The position numbers were made by a program, and so were the translations under genes. From the NCBI GenBank assembly GCA_002150815.3, contig NDFF03000317.1:310001-374000 (forward strand): a stretch of DNA of 64,000 nt. Reading direction: 5' to 3'. The notes beneath the pieces were generated by a model that saw only the letters and a program-made list of their open reading frames with translations, ran no database searches and was not told the origin of the DNA. This document shows positions 1 to 10,753 of this stretch, piece after piece (position 1 is the first letter of the stretch; each line of letters starts with the position of its first letter). The stretch comes from Grammothele lineata. Lineage: Eukaryota > Basidiomycota > Agaricomycetes > Polyporales > Polyporaceae.

Positions 1-2313
1 CAACCCTGAGTACCTCCCGCCGCTGGACGACGAGGACCCGGAGCGGCCGCTGTGGCTCGTCACGGTCGTCCTCCGCGCCGGAATGCTAGGCATGCTAAAG
101 TGCTGCGACTTGGCGTGGAGGGAGCTGTCTAAGAATAGAGTGCACGACGTCAGTCTCGCCCTCCGGAAAGGACTCGTGTGACCGCGACTTACCGCCTGTT
201 GTGCAGGTGGAAGACTGGCAGGGCGAGAAGTGCGATGTGTCTATGCTGGAAGGCATAAGCCCGCAGATTATCATGCAAATGTTGGACGCCGCCCTTAACT
301 GGGTGAAACGATGTCACCTGTCGGATATGCACGTATCTGCGTTGTGCGACAGGCTGAGCCTACGGCAGGTAACCTCACCCTCCTTGTCATCCGTATTTCC
401 GTTCTCACATTTTGCTTATCACAGGCTCTCCTGCGGATTTACACCATGGATTGGAGCAAGGGTGTCGGCGAACTGCAGCCCCTCCTTATGCACGCCGAGC
501 AATGCATCCACCGCATACGCTCAACGCAGGCCGGAACCATCCCCGCTGATTCCCTGGTTCACCTCGCCATAGACCCTCACATCGCCCGCCGATTACCCAA
601 CTACATGCCCATGCGCGTATCAGAGCTTCCGCCACAAAATCAGACATGGGATTTACTGGAGGCCTACGTCTCCTACTGGGGAGAAGTGGGCACGTTGATG
701 CGCTCTCCGTCGGTATTGCAGTGGCAGGTACGTGTACCACGCTCGGAGCTTGAGCATACGATGTCACCTCTTACAGGCTGCAGGCACCGCCAGGATTGCG
801 CTTAACAAGGACACGCCGGCTGCGTTTCACCGGTCTCTGGTACAGGTAAGGCTCTTTGTGAGGGTTTGGTTCTCAAATTCGCTAACTATTTCTGTAGTCG
901 TTGTTCTATGACTCGGGGATGTTCTTGTGTACATATCGCAGTACGTGGCTCGTCGACCAGTTCTACTACGAAACGATCGGGCTGCGCTACTCCGCCATTC
1001 TGTCCGCCTTTGAGCGCAGCGCCCCTCCCCTACAAAAAGTGACAATGCGGGACGTCGTCGAGCGACGAATACACAAGGTCAGTCATTATGCTCGTACGTT
1101 GTCAATTGAGCGAAGGGGCACTTAACCGAGACCGCCTTCCCTTTGTGCAGCTCGCGATCCCTCACATCCGCTCGAGTTGGTTCAACCCTCCACGGCGACG
1201 ACGACACCTGATGAAGGAGGTCCTACAATGGCACACGTTGTACGACCTCATGCTCAAGGACGTCGAGCTGCACGACCCCCCAGTGAGTCTTTTTACACCT
1301 TCCTGACGCCACCTGAAAATCCATTTCCTGTCACTATTGGCACCTAGGACGCAGCGACCGCGTCTGTGCTCAAAGCGGTCCCGCTCGCCGCGAAGTTGTG
1401 GCGGCTGACGGCGTGTAGGGAGGTCATCCTGTCGGGCTTCCATCAAGAGCTGTACGCTCCGATGGAGAGGCCGATTGCGTATTGGCGGCTGTCGTGCGTC
1501 CTCGACGTGCACTTGGGCTGCATAGAGGAGCTGTTGCCGATCGTTCCGCTAGGTTTGTCCGTTTTATTGTGTTTTGCGTCGAACATTGTGCTTACTGGGG
1601 TGACAGACACAGCCGCTCATCGCGAGCTGTCTTTCCAGGCGGAGCATTTAACTGCGCTACAGATGATCTCTACTACACTCGTAGCAGTCAGTCGCTCTCT
1701 TGGATGGTGGCAATCTCTCCTCCTAACTCGGTAGCGGTTCTCGTAGATGACAGCAGGCGTCGCCATGGACACGTGGCAATCATCCTGGCACACGACCACC
1801 GTGCAGTACTGGCGGCGATATAAGTGGCTCGCCAGCGAAGAGTTCAACAAGCTCGTATCGTTCGAACCCGACCCTGACCCGGAGCCCTTCCGGGGGTTGT
1901 TGGAGGAATTTGTTCAGGTGCGTTCTATCGTGCGAGCGAGGATATGGATATCAAGTTTCGCCGCTCTGACACAAACCAAACCTCCTAGCCTGACAATCTC
2001 TACTCGCCGGAGGGGACGCTTCAGCTTGCGCGAGATATCTTGTCGAGGCTGAGCGAGCAGCCCCAGTATTGGCTAGGGAGCTGGGAGAGTGATCGGCGTC
2101 AGGCAAGTACCATCCTCTATCCACCTTATTTATTTGTCCGATAGCCTGACGTTGATCCCATAGTACCTGCGTAACCTGGTCGACACCTGCGAGCGCCTCC
2201 GACAACACGCGCCAGCGAGCATGCTGGAGCTCCCCAACTTTGACTGGAAGAGGCTCAGATGGGACCCCGGGGTACATCCGTGGTTCCCCACTATCCAGGG
2301 AGAGTCTAGCTAG
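1..2313 (+). CDS. NAA35: N-alpha-acetyltransferase 35, NatC auxiliary subunit (MAK10), 5'-truncated
   Basis: Auxiliary subunit of the NatC N-terminal acetyltransferase, which anchors the catalytic subunit (Naa30) on ribosomes. The 5' end lies outside the window. Exons as read: <1-148, 207-368, 425-727, 777-845, 898-1077, 1151-1282, 1348-1552, 1607-1686, 1747-1917, 1989-2102, 2164-2313; the frame starts at base 2 and all junctions keep phase. Family landmarks: LVHLAIDPHIARRLPNYMP matches the 'FEPLVNQRLLPPTFPRY' region of animal NAA35; EVILSGFHQELYAPMERPIA matches its '[20 protein letters not shown]' region; YWRRYKWL follows near the C terminus. The last-but-one intron (2103-2163) has a GC donor (CAG|GCAAGT). 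The ends of exons 7-9 were chosen because they give phase-compatible joins that keep the conserved TALQ segment. Family assignment is confident; the exact splice sites around 1553-1746 are less so. Confidence 0.85.
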
Positions 2314-2779
2314 GGCGAAATTTCTGTCCGCGGCCGATACTGCGTTCAAGTTTTGTGTGAGCACGTGAGATGAAGGGAATATCTTATAAGAGCAAGGGGT
2401 CCGTCGTGGGAGTCTGGAGTGTCCTACGGACGACCTGATCTTGCCGTGGATGTGACATCATTTTGCGTGCTCACACAGATGCAGTAGTGGCCTGGGCCAG
2501 AACTCTAGCCGTCTTGACGGATCCCTGTTCAGCGGCGTCTTTCGCACAAGCCGGGGGGTTATTAGAAGATTAGATATAGGATTGCTGTATTCTTGGCAAT
2601 ATAAAGCCTTCTTTCTTCAGAGTACAATCGACGCCCGAAGCTGCTAGTGGCGCCGGCCAGCTGTGGATCGGCCCGATAACCGGCCCGCGATGCTTCCTCG
2701 CTTGCCCGATGCGCCAGAAGCGAACTCGCTCTTCTTCCTGTACGACGTCATCGGTCGACTCACTTCCCGTCCATTCGCC
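2314..2779. other. Intergenic: NAA35 3' region and promoter of the thiamine gene
   Basis: No coding exon recognised. Several open frames continue upstream of 2780 on the + strand, but the conserved start of the kinase domain (AVLTIAGSD) lies right after the ATG at 2780. No TATA box near the ATG and no convincing TPP-riboswitch core was recognised by eye. Confidence 0.5.
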
Positions 2780-4953
2780 ATGGACAGCAGTCCTCCCCCA
2801 GCAGTCCTGACGATCGCGGGCTCCGATTCGAGCGGAGGAGCTGGCATTCAGGTGGGGGTCTCTGTAATCGATCGGAACTTCCGCTCGTCGTTGATCATTG
2901 CGCATACTGCCCTCGCGTAGGCGGACCTGAAGGCGTTCACGTCTTTTGGATGCTATGGAACGTCTGTTATCACGGCGCTCACGGCGCAAAACACCACGGG
3001 TGTGCAGGGCGTGCACCCGACACCTCCGGAGTTTGTCGAGCAGCAGGTGGGCTAATGACCTGTGTGGTGTATTGGTTCCCTTCTGACAGCCCTCCCCTTA
3101 GCTTCGCTCGGTGCTCGACGACATCGAGATTCGCGCGATCAAAACCGGCATGCTCTTCGACGCCTCCAACACGCGTGCAGTGGCAAATACCCTCCGCACG
3201 CACTACGCTGCGCCAGAAAAACCCCTACCCCCGCTCGTGGTCGACCCTGTCTCTGTATCGACCTCCGGGCATACCCTCCTCCACCCAGACGCCGTAGAAG
3301 TCATGATCTCAGAGCTCCTCCCACTCGCCGCTCTCGTGACGCCCAACAAACCCGAAGCAGAGCTACTCCTCTCGCACCGAGGGCAGAGCCTCACGATTCA
3401 GAGCGTCGAAGACATGGTCGAGGCGGGCGCGCGCCTTTGCAAGCTCGGCCCCCGCGCGGCGCTCGTCAAAGGCGGGCACGTACAGCTGCAGTATGACGAC
3501 GTGCGCCGGTTCACGGAGGCGCGGCCGGAGGTGACGCTCGTGCAGGAGGGCCTATTGGGCGAGAATATGGAGATACTGCAGGTGAACGAGCCGGACCTCG
3601 CGGCGCGTCCGGTGGTTGTGGACGTCCTGTGGGAGCAGAACGCGGTCACGCTTTTTGTGAGCCCGAGGGTTGAGTCGACGAGCACGCACGGGACGGGGTG
3701 CACGCTCTCGGCTGCGATTGCGGCCTTGTTGGGTAAGGGAGAGTCAGGTGCGTCGAATGTGCCTTATATTTTGACTCGTGCTGACAGTCTTTCAGTCTTG
3801 GAAGCTACTAGGTTGGCGACAAAATATACCCATTTGGGGATCGAGACCGCGTCCCCGATCGGCCGGGGACACGGACCGCTCAACCACTTGAACAACCTGG
3901 CCTTCAGGCTGGTTCCGCCGTGAGTACGCTATACTTCAACGATGACCCCCCTCTCTGCTGATTCGATCGGCAGACCGACGCCGAGTAACCCGCACCCGTT
4001 TACTCGTATTCTGATCCAATCATCGAGGCAGACATGGAAGGCATACGTTGAGCACGACTTTGTGAAGCAGCTGGCCCAGGGAACGCTCCCTCGAGAGTGC
4101 TTCTTGCACTTCATCAAGTATGTCCCTCATCACGTCTTCCATTAACGGTCGCTGACCACCAAACCAGGCAGGACTACCTCTACCTCAAGTACTACGCAAG
4201 AGCATACGGGTACGAGCAATGACGTCACCTCCCTCTCACGACCGCAAAATCTAACCCCCTTTCCTCCCCTCCGCAGGCTCCTCGTAGCCAAATCCGCCAC
4301 GTACAGCTCCATCCAGTCCGCGACGCAGACGATCGTGAACATCATCACCGAAGTCGCGACGCACAAGGCGTTCTGCGCGCAGTGGGGCATCAGCGAGGTC
4401 GACCTCGCCGCGACGCCCGAGGCGCCGTCCACTACGGCGTACGGGGCGTACCTCATTGACGTTGGGCTGCAAGGTACCCTTCCCTAATCCTTCCCTCACT
4501 TCCTTTCCCCCTTCTTCTTCACTTTGACTTAGGGCTGAGATTGAACGGGGACGGTACTAGGTGACAGCGCGAAGCTGATCATGGCGCTCGCCGCGTGCCT
4601 CCTCGGGTACGGAGAAGTCGGGCTCTGGCTCAAGCGGGAGGCGGCACGGCCCGGGAGCTGGGTCCGCCTCGCCGGGAACCCGTACCTCAAGTGGATCGAG
4701 GACTACTCCGGGGAGGTGTACCAAGGTGCTGTCAAGCTCGGGCTCGGTGCGTGTAGATCCGTTTCTCTTACTATTAGATGCGCGGGCAAGTGGGTAGGGG
4801 ATATTGACAAGATGCATATGGCCAGAGACGATCGAGACGCTCGCGGTGGAGGACCCGCCGAACGCGCTGCGCTTCCGGGAGTGGTGCGCGGTGTGGGACA
4901 AGTGCACGGCGCTGGAGAAGGGCTTTTGGGACGCTTCTCTGCACCTGCTCTAA
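2780..4953 (+). CDS. THI20: Bifunctional hydroxymethylpyrimidine (phosphate) kinase / TenA-type protein (THI20-like)
   Basis: Thiamine biosynthesis/salvage: the N-terminal ribokinase-fold domain phosphorylates HMP and HMP-P, and the C-terminal TenA domain hydrolyses thiamin breakdown products. Exons: 2780-2851, 2921-3046, 3102-3747, 3796-3919, 3974-4117, 4168-4209, 4277-4473, 4561-4746, 4826-4953, giving 554 residues in phase. Kinase signatures: [15 protein letters not shown] at the N terminus, [27 protein letters not shown], and the anion-hole motif [12 protein letters not shown] near residues 260-270. The TenA half starts near residue 325 and contains the candidate nucleophilic Cys in AFCAQWGIS (about 417) and a later LLGYGEVG stretch. 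The intron 3748-3795 is only 48 nt, divisible by three and stop-free, so retention would insert 16 residues. The domain order is that of yeast Thi20/21. Confidence 0.92.
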
Positions 4954-5207
4954 ACGGAACGGAGCGGACATACGAGTATGTGTGTACTAACGCGAAGTGC
5001 TGGCGAGGGTGTATGTGTATGATACATGCTGCGCGCGCTGCCAGGGGCGCGATTAGACTAGTAGGGTAGTTGGTGCTCAGTAGTTAGAAGGGACGAGAGC
5101 GGCGTAGATAGGTACGAAGGAAGCGGAGAAGCGAAGCAACAGAGCAGAGCAAGAGCGACAGCACATCGGCAGCAGCGGGCCAGAAGCGCGGCCCCACATG
5201 GGGGTGT

Positions 5208-6943
5208 TTACGAGGCTTCTTCTTCCATCTTCACGTTCACGTTCGCATCACCAGCCTCGGACGCGCCGTCCTCTTTAGGCGGCGTGGGCGCTCGGAGGGC
5301 AGACGCGCCAAGAGTCTCAGTCGTCCGCTCTTCCACCGTGACCTCTGCCTCGAGCTTGATCTCGACTTTCGGACCGCCCGCGTTTGCATCCGCGTCTGCG
5401 TCGGGGGCGACGAGGAGAGTCATGCCCCGCGTGCTCTTGGTCTTCGAAGTTTTCACGACCTTGCGCGCGCTCGGGCAGAGCCCGTCGCTCAGCGCCAGCT
5501 CGCACTGGTCGCACTTCGGGCCGACCGGGGCGCAGATGGTCTATGGAGGAGACGAGGCGGTCCCGTGAGCAGTGAGCACGTCAAGGCTAAAGTACGGGCA
5601 GAGAAGCGGCGCCACGACGCCGCAGGAGAGCCGAGCCGGAAAAGGGGTCATGCGTGAGGGAGGGAGAACGCACCTGTCCGAACCCGACGAGCAGATGGTT
5701 GATCTCGGGGTGAAGTTCGTGCGGGAGCCACGACTGGAGGTTCAGCCTAGGGGAGCAGACGATCAGTCGTGAGCTTCGCGAGCGCGATCAGGGGGCCGCA
5801 TCGAGAGAGCAGAAGACTAACCGCGTTTCCTCGGGCGTCTTGGTAGGGGGCTTGTGCCACCCGAGCCTATTCGTGATCCTGTGTACATGTACGTCGACGC
5901 CTATCCCGGCGTTCCTGTGAAAATAGGGGGCGCCGCGAGTAAGCTTGGGCGACAGAGTGGGACCGAACGCGTAGCGCGGAAGGGGGAAGGTACGTTACGT
6001 ACAGCTTCCATGCGACCTGAAGGGCAAGGAAAGCCATTTTCGGGCCCACCCCTGGAAGCGAGCAGAGCTCATCCGCAGTCTTGGGCACGTCGTCGTCGAA
6101 CTCGTCGTGCAGCTTCTGAGCCGCCTGCTTGATGTACCTGGGCTGCTCGTTAGTGACCATCCAGGCACCGGAGCGCGTCGGGTGCCCCGAGGAGACAAGA
6201 AGACAGAGACTGACTGAGTTTTGCGCCTCCAGAAGCCGACCTTGCAGATGGCGTCCGAGACGGTCGCGTCGTCCGCATGCCGGATCGCGTCTATGGAGAG
6301 CGTTCCGCCCACGGCCTCGCGCAGCTTTGCCACGGCGGCGTCCGTGACCTCGTCTTTCGTCTGCGAGGACAGCATGAGCGAGACGAGCGTCGAGAAACGC
6401 TGATTCTGTAAGGAGAGCGCTGCATCAGACTTGACCCGAGTGCGCTGTCGGAGCGACGTTGGTTGAGAACCGTACCTTCGGGTCCGTCTCTTTGAACTGG
6501 GCCTGGTCGCATCCCATGGTATCGACCGGCGCGACGATGCGGGCGCGCATACGCTTGATCGTGTCGTACGCTTCTTTCCATCGCGGCGGGGCCGGGTGAG
6601 GCGTCTCGAGGGCCGTAGGGACCGGCTTGGGTTTGCGAGGAGACACGTTCCGTTTCGGCTTAGACGCGGTCGCGACGAGTTCTTCATCTTCAACTTTCAC
6701 TGTCTCGACCTTCACGGCTTTCTTCTTGCGTGCTTGATAGGGAGTTGCTGGAGCATCTGCAGCGCCATCTTCATCTCCAGACTGGGGCGACTTCGCCAGA
6801 GATGACGATGTCGCTGGTGACACCGCGTCGGATGTTTTTATCCTCTTTGAGCGGCGCGGCGCGTCCTCGGGCGAGGGTTCGTAGAGCGTGACATTCGCAT
6901 GAAAGGGGCTCTGTTTACCCAGTAACACCGATTTCCTCTTCAT
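5208..6943 (-). CDS. NTH1: Endonuclease III homolog (bifunctional DNA N-glycosylase/AP lyase)
   Basis: Base-excision repair of oxidised pyrimidines, in nucleus and possibly mitochondria. Exons on the minus strand: 6943-6476, 6405-6215, 6137-6003, 5914-5822, 5746-5674, 5540-5208; 430 residues. Helix-hairpin-helix LPGVGPKMA carries the catalytic Lys (about K253); [15 protein letters not shown] carries the catalytic Asp (about D272). Four cysteines (about 323, 330, 333, 342) form the Fe-S loop with spacing CX6CX2CX8C; E. coli Nth has CX6CX2CX5C. The N-terminal ~140 residues are basic and disordered, typical of eukaryotic NTH1, and the C-terminal ~80 residues are acidic, ending in EEEAS. Start chosen at the ATG at 6943. 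An in-frame upstream ATG at 7012 would add a basic 23-residue leader that could be a mitochondrial presequence. Further upstream the frame runs into a tRNA gene. Confidence 0.92.
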
Positions 6944-7088
6944 GGCGTGTTGGCACCTGGTTGCTAAAACGTAGTGCCGCGGGACGTAGTGGTTCAGAGC
7001 AAGCGTCAGCATTGGAGGTAGCCGAGTCTGGCTGGCATAGAGACGTACCTTGAGACTGCCATAGTGGCTGACAGAAGATCCCAAGTAA

Positions 7089-7159
7089 GCATTCGTGGTG
7101 TAGCGGTAACATTGGGTCTTCCCATGGCCTAGCTCCGGGTTCGACTCCCGGCGGATGCA
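7089..7159 (+). tRNA. tRNA-Gly (anticodon CCC), copy 1
   Basis: A full cloverleaf can be folded. The 7-bp acceptor stem GCATTCG/CGGATGC has one G-U pair, the D arm is GTGT/ACAT, the anticodon stem is GGGTC/GGCCT with loop TTCCCAT, and the T arm CCGGG-TTCGACT-CCCGG carries the B-box GGTTCGA. The discriminator base is A. No intron. A short T-run (ATTTTG) follows as a pol III terminator. The sequence is identical over 71 nt to the minus-strand copy at 20052-20122. It lies 146 bp upstream of the NTH1 start, divergent from it. Confidence 0.95.
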
Positions 7160-8432
7160 TTTTGTCGCCCGTCCCGTCTTATCTCCGACGCCGACGCCGA
7201 CACGATCATGATCGATCATCGCACATCGGCTGGTTTGTTCTGCGCCTTGCGCCCGCGTCGACGTTGTCCCTCGCCACCGCCGCTACCAACCGCCGTAATA
7301 CATCCACCTGAAATCTTTATCAACGCTGCAAATGGCTGGTATAGAATGATTGGTGTGTCTCTACGCCACGTTGCACACGGTCAACTAATCTCCATCGGGA
7401 CTACCCGTTGTTCAACAGATTCCATTCTTATGTGCACATGTTCATCGACGGCTCTCAATGAATATAGGTGGAAAGCCTCCCACGAACCAAATCCACGTTG
7501 GATGTCGTCTCTGATGTGTGTTTTCGTGAGTTGAAAGAGATCCTGCTCAACATCGGAGACCAACAAAAGAACCACGACGGCGGGATGCCGGGTCTCCTAA
7601 GTCCTTCTCTTCACGACAGAGATCTTGGTTGTCGAATTCGTCTGCTCAACTGATTGATTTTGAAGTTTGAAAATTGTGGATTCAATGGATGGTATCGTTC
7701 GCTCGTGAGAACGCGTGTTTTGTCGTCGCGCCCACATCGGCAACTCGTGGATGAGGGAGGCTGCCGATCGTACCACGGCGTTCAATCTACTAACATCGCG
7801 TGGATCACACACGCCGCAGCGCTGCGGTTACATAGTATTACTGCACGGTATGTTTTCCTTTCGCTTCTATTCTGTTTTTAGATCGTCTACACCGCGGAAG
7901 GGGTTTATACGCAATCTCCGCTCAAGGACTTTCGCAGAGCGCATTTGCTGCGCTGGACCGCCGAGGTATGTTTCCCTCCCATGTTTCCGTCACATAGCAA
8001 CCACCCATGTTCCCCGCGGCTTTAATCTAGACCAAGTAGTTCCGCGTCTACCCAGCCTCAAGGCGATTATCGAGCCTCTGAAGATTTTTCGCTGCATGCC
8101 GGTACGCCGAAAAACAACTTTCTTTGTTCAATGAACTTAATGTCTAGACCGGGACCACGGGCCAGACATTTCCGGTAGGCATGGAGCCAATCGCACGCGC
8201 TCATGTCCGAAGGAAGTCTACGACCGTACTGGACGCCAACAAGCGCAACGCAGCCCATATGCGTCCAAGTCGCCCCAAACCTTATTCATGCCGTCCACGT
8301 ATGGTCCGTCGCATGTCGAGAACTCATGTGAGGTACCACTAGGCCTGTGTCCAACATCCCGGTCGCATGTGGGCGGCGCGCCCTCTGTGCTTCTTCGTCG
8401 TGCGGAGTAACCTTGGCCTCCAGATGGGTGTG
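7160..8432. other. Gene-poor stretch with exon-like fragments, possible decayed gene
   Basis: No complete gene could be assembled. Two pieces look exon-like: about 7468-7590 (+), open, giving ESLPRTKSTLDVV then FRELKEILLNIGDQQ; and about 7690-7965 (+), interrupted by canonical intron signals (GTATGT...TTTTTAG at about 7850-7881 and GTATGT after 7966). No family was recognised, and no ATG-to-stop model keeps phase. It may be a degraded or rapidly evolving gene, or chance. Confidence 0.3.
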
Positions 8433-8439
8433 TATAAAA
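8433..8439 (+). promoter_or_regulatory. TATA box of PL14 copy 1
   Basis: TATAAAA lies 83 bp upstream of the ATG at 8522, a normal core-promoter distance for a fungal secreted-enzyme gene. Confidence 0.6.
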
Positions 8440-8521
8440 GCTGGTATGTTTTGGCGAGGGTACGACAGCGGAAGTTCACCCCTCGGACGACCCGCCTCGC
8501 TATATCCTCGCCCTCGTCGTC

Positions 8522-9764
8522 ATGTTCTCCGCCTTTGCTTACGCCCTCCTCGCTTCCGCGGGTGTCCTCGCCCTCCCCGCATGCGCCCTTGTCACGCCTT
8601 CTCTCAACCTCTCTTCACGCGCGAGCGTCGACGACAAGTCCCTGTTCCCCGTCTCTCCCCAGGTCAAGTACTGGACGACGGACCCGGACCTCCCCAGCCC
8701 TAGCCCTCTGAGCGATGCAACGCTCCGGCCGTTTAAGGAGATCACAGCCTTGTCTCACAACTATGTCAATGCACCCGACGGCGTGTTGTCCATGCAGGCC
8801 CACTACCCCAAGGGCTCGTACAACTTCGACAACAGCCCGCAGGGCGGATTCTCATTCTACGCTCCCGGCCCGTCAAGTGTCGATCTGACCACTGCGAAGG
8901 AGGCCACGTTCGGCTACAACATCTACTTCCCCTCCGGCTTCGACTTTGTGAAGGGCGGTAAACTCCCCGGTCTCTGTGAGTAGGCTTTGATCAACCCTAA
9001 TCACCGACATCATTCTGACGCGCACATATTCCTCTCCGACATAGACGGCGGCGATAGCGACGACGAGGCCGTTTCGTGCTCCGGTGGACGGCGCGACGAC
9101 GGCTGCTTTTCCGCGCGTATCATGTGGCGTACGGATGGCGCGGGCGAGCTCTACACCTACCTCCCGCCCGACTACGACGAGAACCAGGCCGTGTGCGACA
9201 TCCCGCCCTTCTCGACGTGCAACTCCGTCTACGGCGCGTCCGTCGGGCGTGGCTCCTTCACGTTCGCCACGGGTGCGCGTACGTACGTTTCCCAGCGCGT
9301 GCGCCTTAACGACGCGGGCCAGGCCAACGGCGAGCTCGAGCTCTTCGCGAACGGCAAGAGCGTGGTCAACGTGGGCGGGCTCATTCTCCGCGATACGGAC
9401 GCGGGACGCATCCGCGGCATGCAATTCCAGACGTTCTTCGGAGGTGCGTCGGCGTTCTCGTATCCACTCCTCCACTTCCCCCGCGGGTAGCCCCAACGGG
9501 GAGCTCGCGCGAGTCAGCTGCGCCGCGACACACGCAGCGTGGCCTCGTCGCACCGCGCGGAGAGCGTCTTCGCGAAGGGGGAACGCGCGCGCACCCGGCC
9601 CCGGTTCCTTTTTGCTTTCTACGCGCCCCACAAGTGCTCAGACCGCGCGACAATGTGCTGACCTCGCGCTCTGCCCCGCAGGCTCCGACTCGTCCTGGGC
9701 AACGCCCAAAGACCAAGACGTGTACTTTTCCGACTTCTCCGTCGCGATCACCGAGACGCTGTGA
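8522..9764 (+). CDS. Secreted polysaccharide lyase family 14-like protein, copy 1
   Basis: Putative extracellular polysaccharide lyase (PL14 family; glucuronan/alginate-type uronate polymers are the known substrates of the family; the substrate here is not known). Exons 8522-8975, 9045-9443, 9682-9764; 311 residues. Signal peptide MFSAFAYALLASAGVLALP. Family landmarks shared by all three local copies: LPLSDAT-like N-cap, APDGVLSMQAHYPKGSY, GGFSFYAPGP, KGGKLPGLYGGDSDDEA, SCSGGRRDDGCFSAR, GELYTYLPP, VGRGSF, QRVRLNDAGQANGELELF, AGRIRGMQFQTFFGG and the C-terminal SDFSVAITE. Both introns are phase 1 and at the same protein positions (after PGL and after FFG) in all copies. The second intron is unusually long (238 nt) and GC-rich. 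Conserved Cys pairs are consistent with secretion. Confidence 0.85.
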
Positions 9765-10753
9765 GCCCGCCGTGCGCGCGCTCGCTCTCCGTCGTCCGAG
9801 GGCCGCGCGGCGCGCGTGAGTGCACGCCGCGGCGGAGGTGAGGGGGAAATTTTATGGGGTTCCCCCGGGCGACGCTCCTTCCCTCGGTCACCTGCGCGGC
9901 GGAGCCGAGCCCGGGCCTTATAGCTGTTCCGTGTCGGGGCGCTCGGAGGTCACACATCCGCTCCGTTTGTTCTCTCATGATGGTTTTTATTCCTTCGTTT
10001 TTATTCGCTCGTTCATTCTTTGTTATTTATTCGGGCGCACGGTTTAGCGACCGTGGCCGTGTACTTATGGCTGTACTATACCCCGGGTCTGGGCTTTCGA
10101 TAGGTTCGACTTTACGCCTGAAGGCCGTAGCTGTACGTTGTTCTCGCAACTCACGAATTCGAATGATCGATGGGCATGTGTGTATGTTTCCTCACCATAT
10201 GATGATCGCCGGAGTTCCATTTTCGGCGGACTACGGGGCTTATCTCTGCCCCCTCGAAGTCAGCCATGGCTCGTGTGCTGCGAAGCTGGTTCCTATATCA
10301 TTTGGCTCGTTCCCGGGCGCGAAGTGGAAGTCATTCGAACGCGGTCTCGTCTGTGATACTGCTATAACCTGAAGTCTTGGCAAATGAAGCCTAGGCCTTA
10401 ATCCCGCGGCGGGGGCGCGCGTACTCCGCGTCGTGTGCGAGTGGAGCAACGATGCGGCGCGCGCGTTTGTCTAACGAGCAGATAAGGTAATCGGGACATA
10501 GGGGCGCCGGAGGACTGCCCAGTGCGACGTCCGAAAGTAGACGCTTCAAACAGGGGCTTCGGCAGAAGTCAAAATAGCCGGTAACAAAAGCTTCCGTTGG
10601 GAGTTTCAGTAGGCGGTTGAACAATTCGGGGGAGCAATAATTGCGATCGACCAGGCTCTAGTAGTAGCGTGTGAGATACAGAATCACCCGGGTGCCACTG
10701 GGCGTTGAGTAGGGCGGAAAAAGATGTCGCCAGTTCGAAACCGTCAGCAGCTA
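9765..10753. other. Intergenic between PL14 copy 1 and the HET gene (convergent)
   Basis: Convergent 3' regions. Only short, overlapping open frames on both strands. No recognisable domain, tRNA or repeat seen. Confidence 0.5.

Noticed and set aside
2314..2780. TPP riboswitch upstream of the thiamine gene
   Set aside because: No conserved TPP-riboswitch core or 5' leader intron was recognised by eye; fungal TPP switches are mainly known from THI4 and NMT1-type genes.
6944..7219. N-terminal extension of NTH1 up to about 7219
   Set aside because: The frame would run through the tRNA-Gly gene; the conserved style of N terminus starts at 6943 (or at most 7012).
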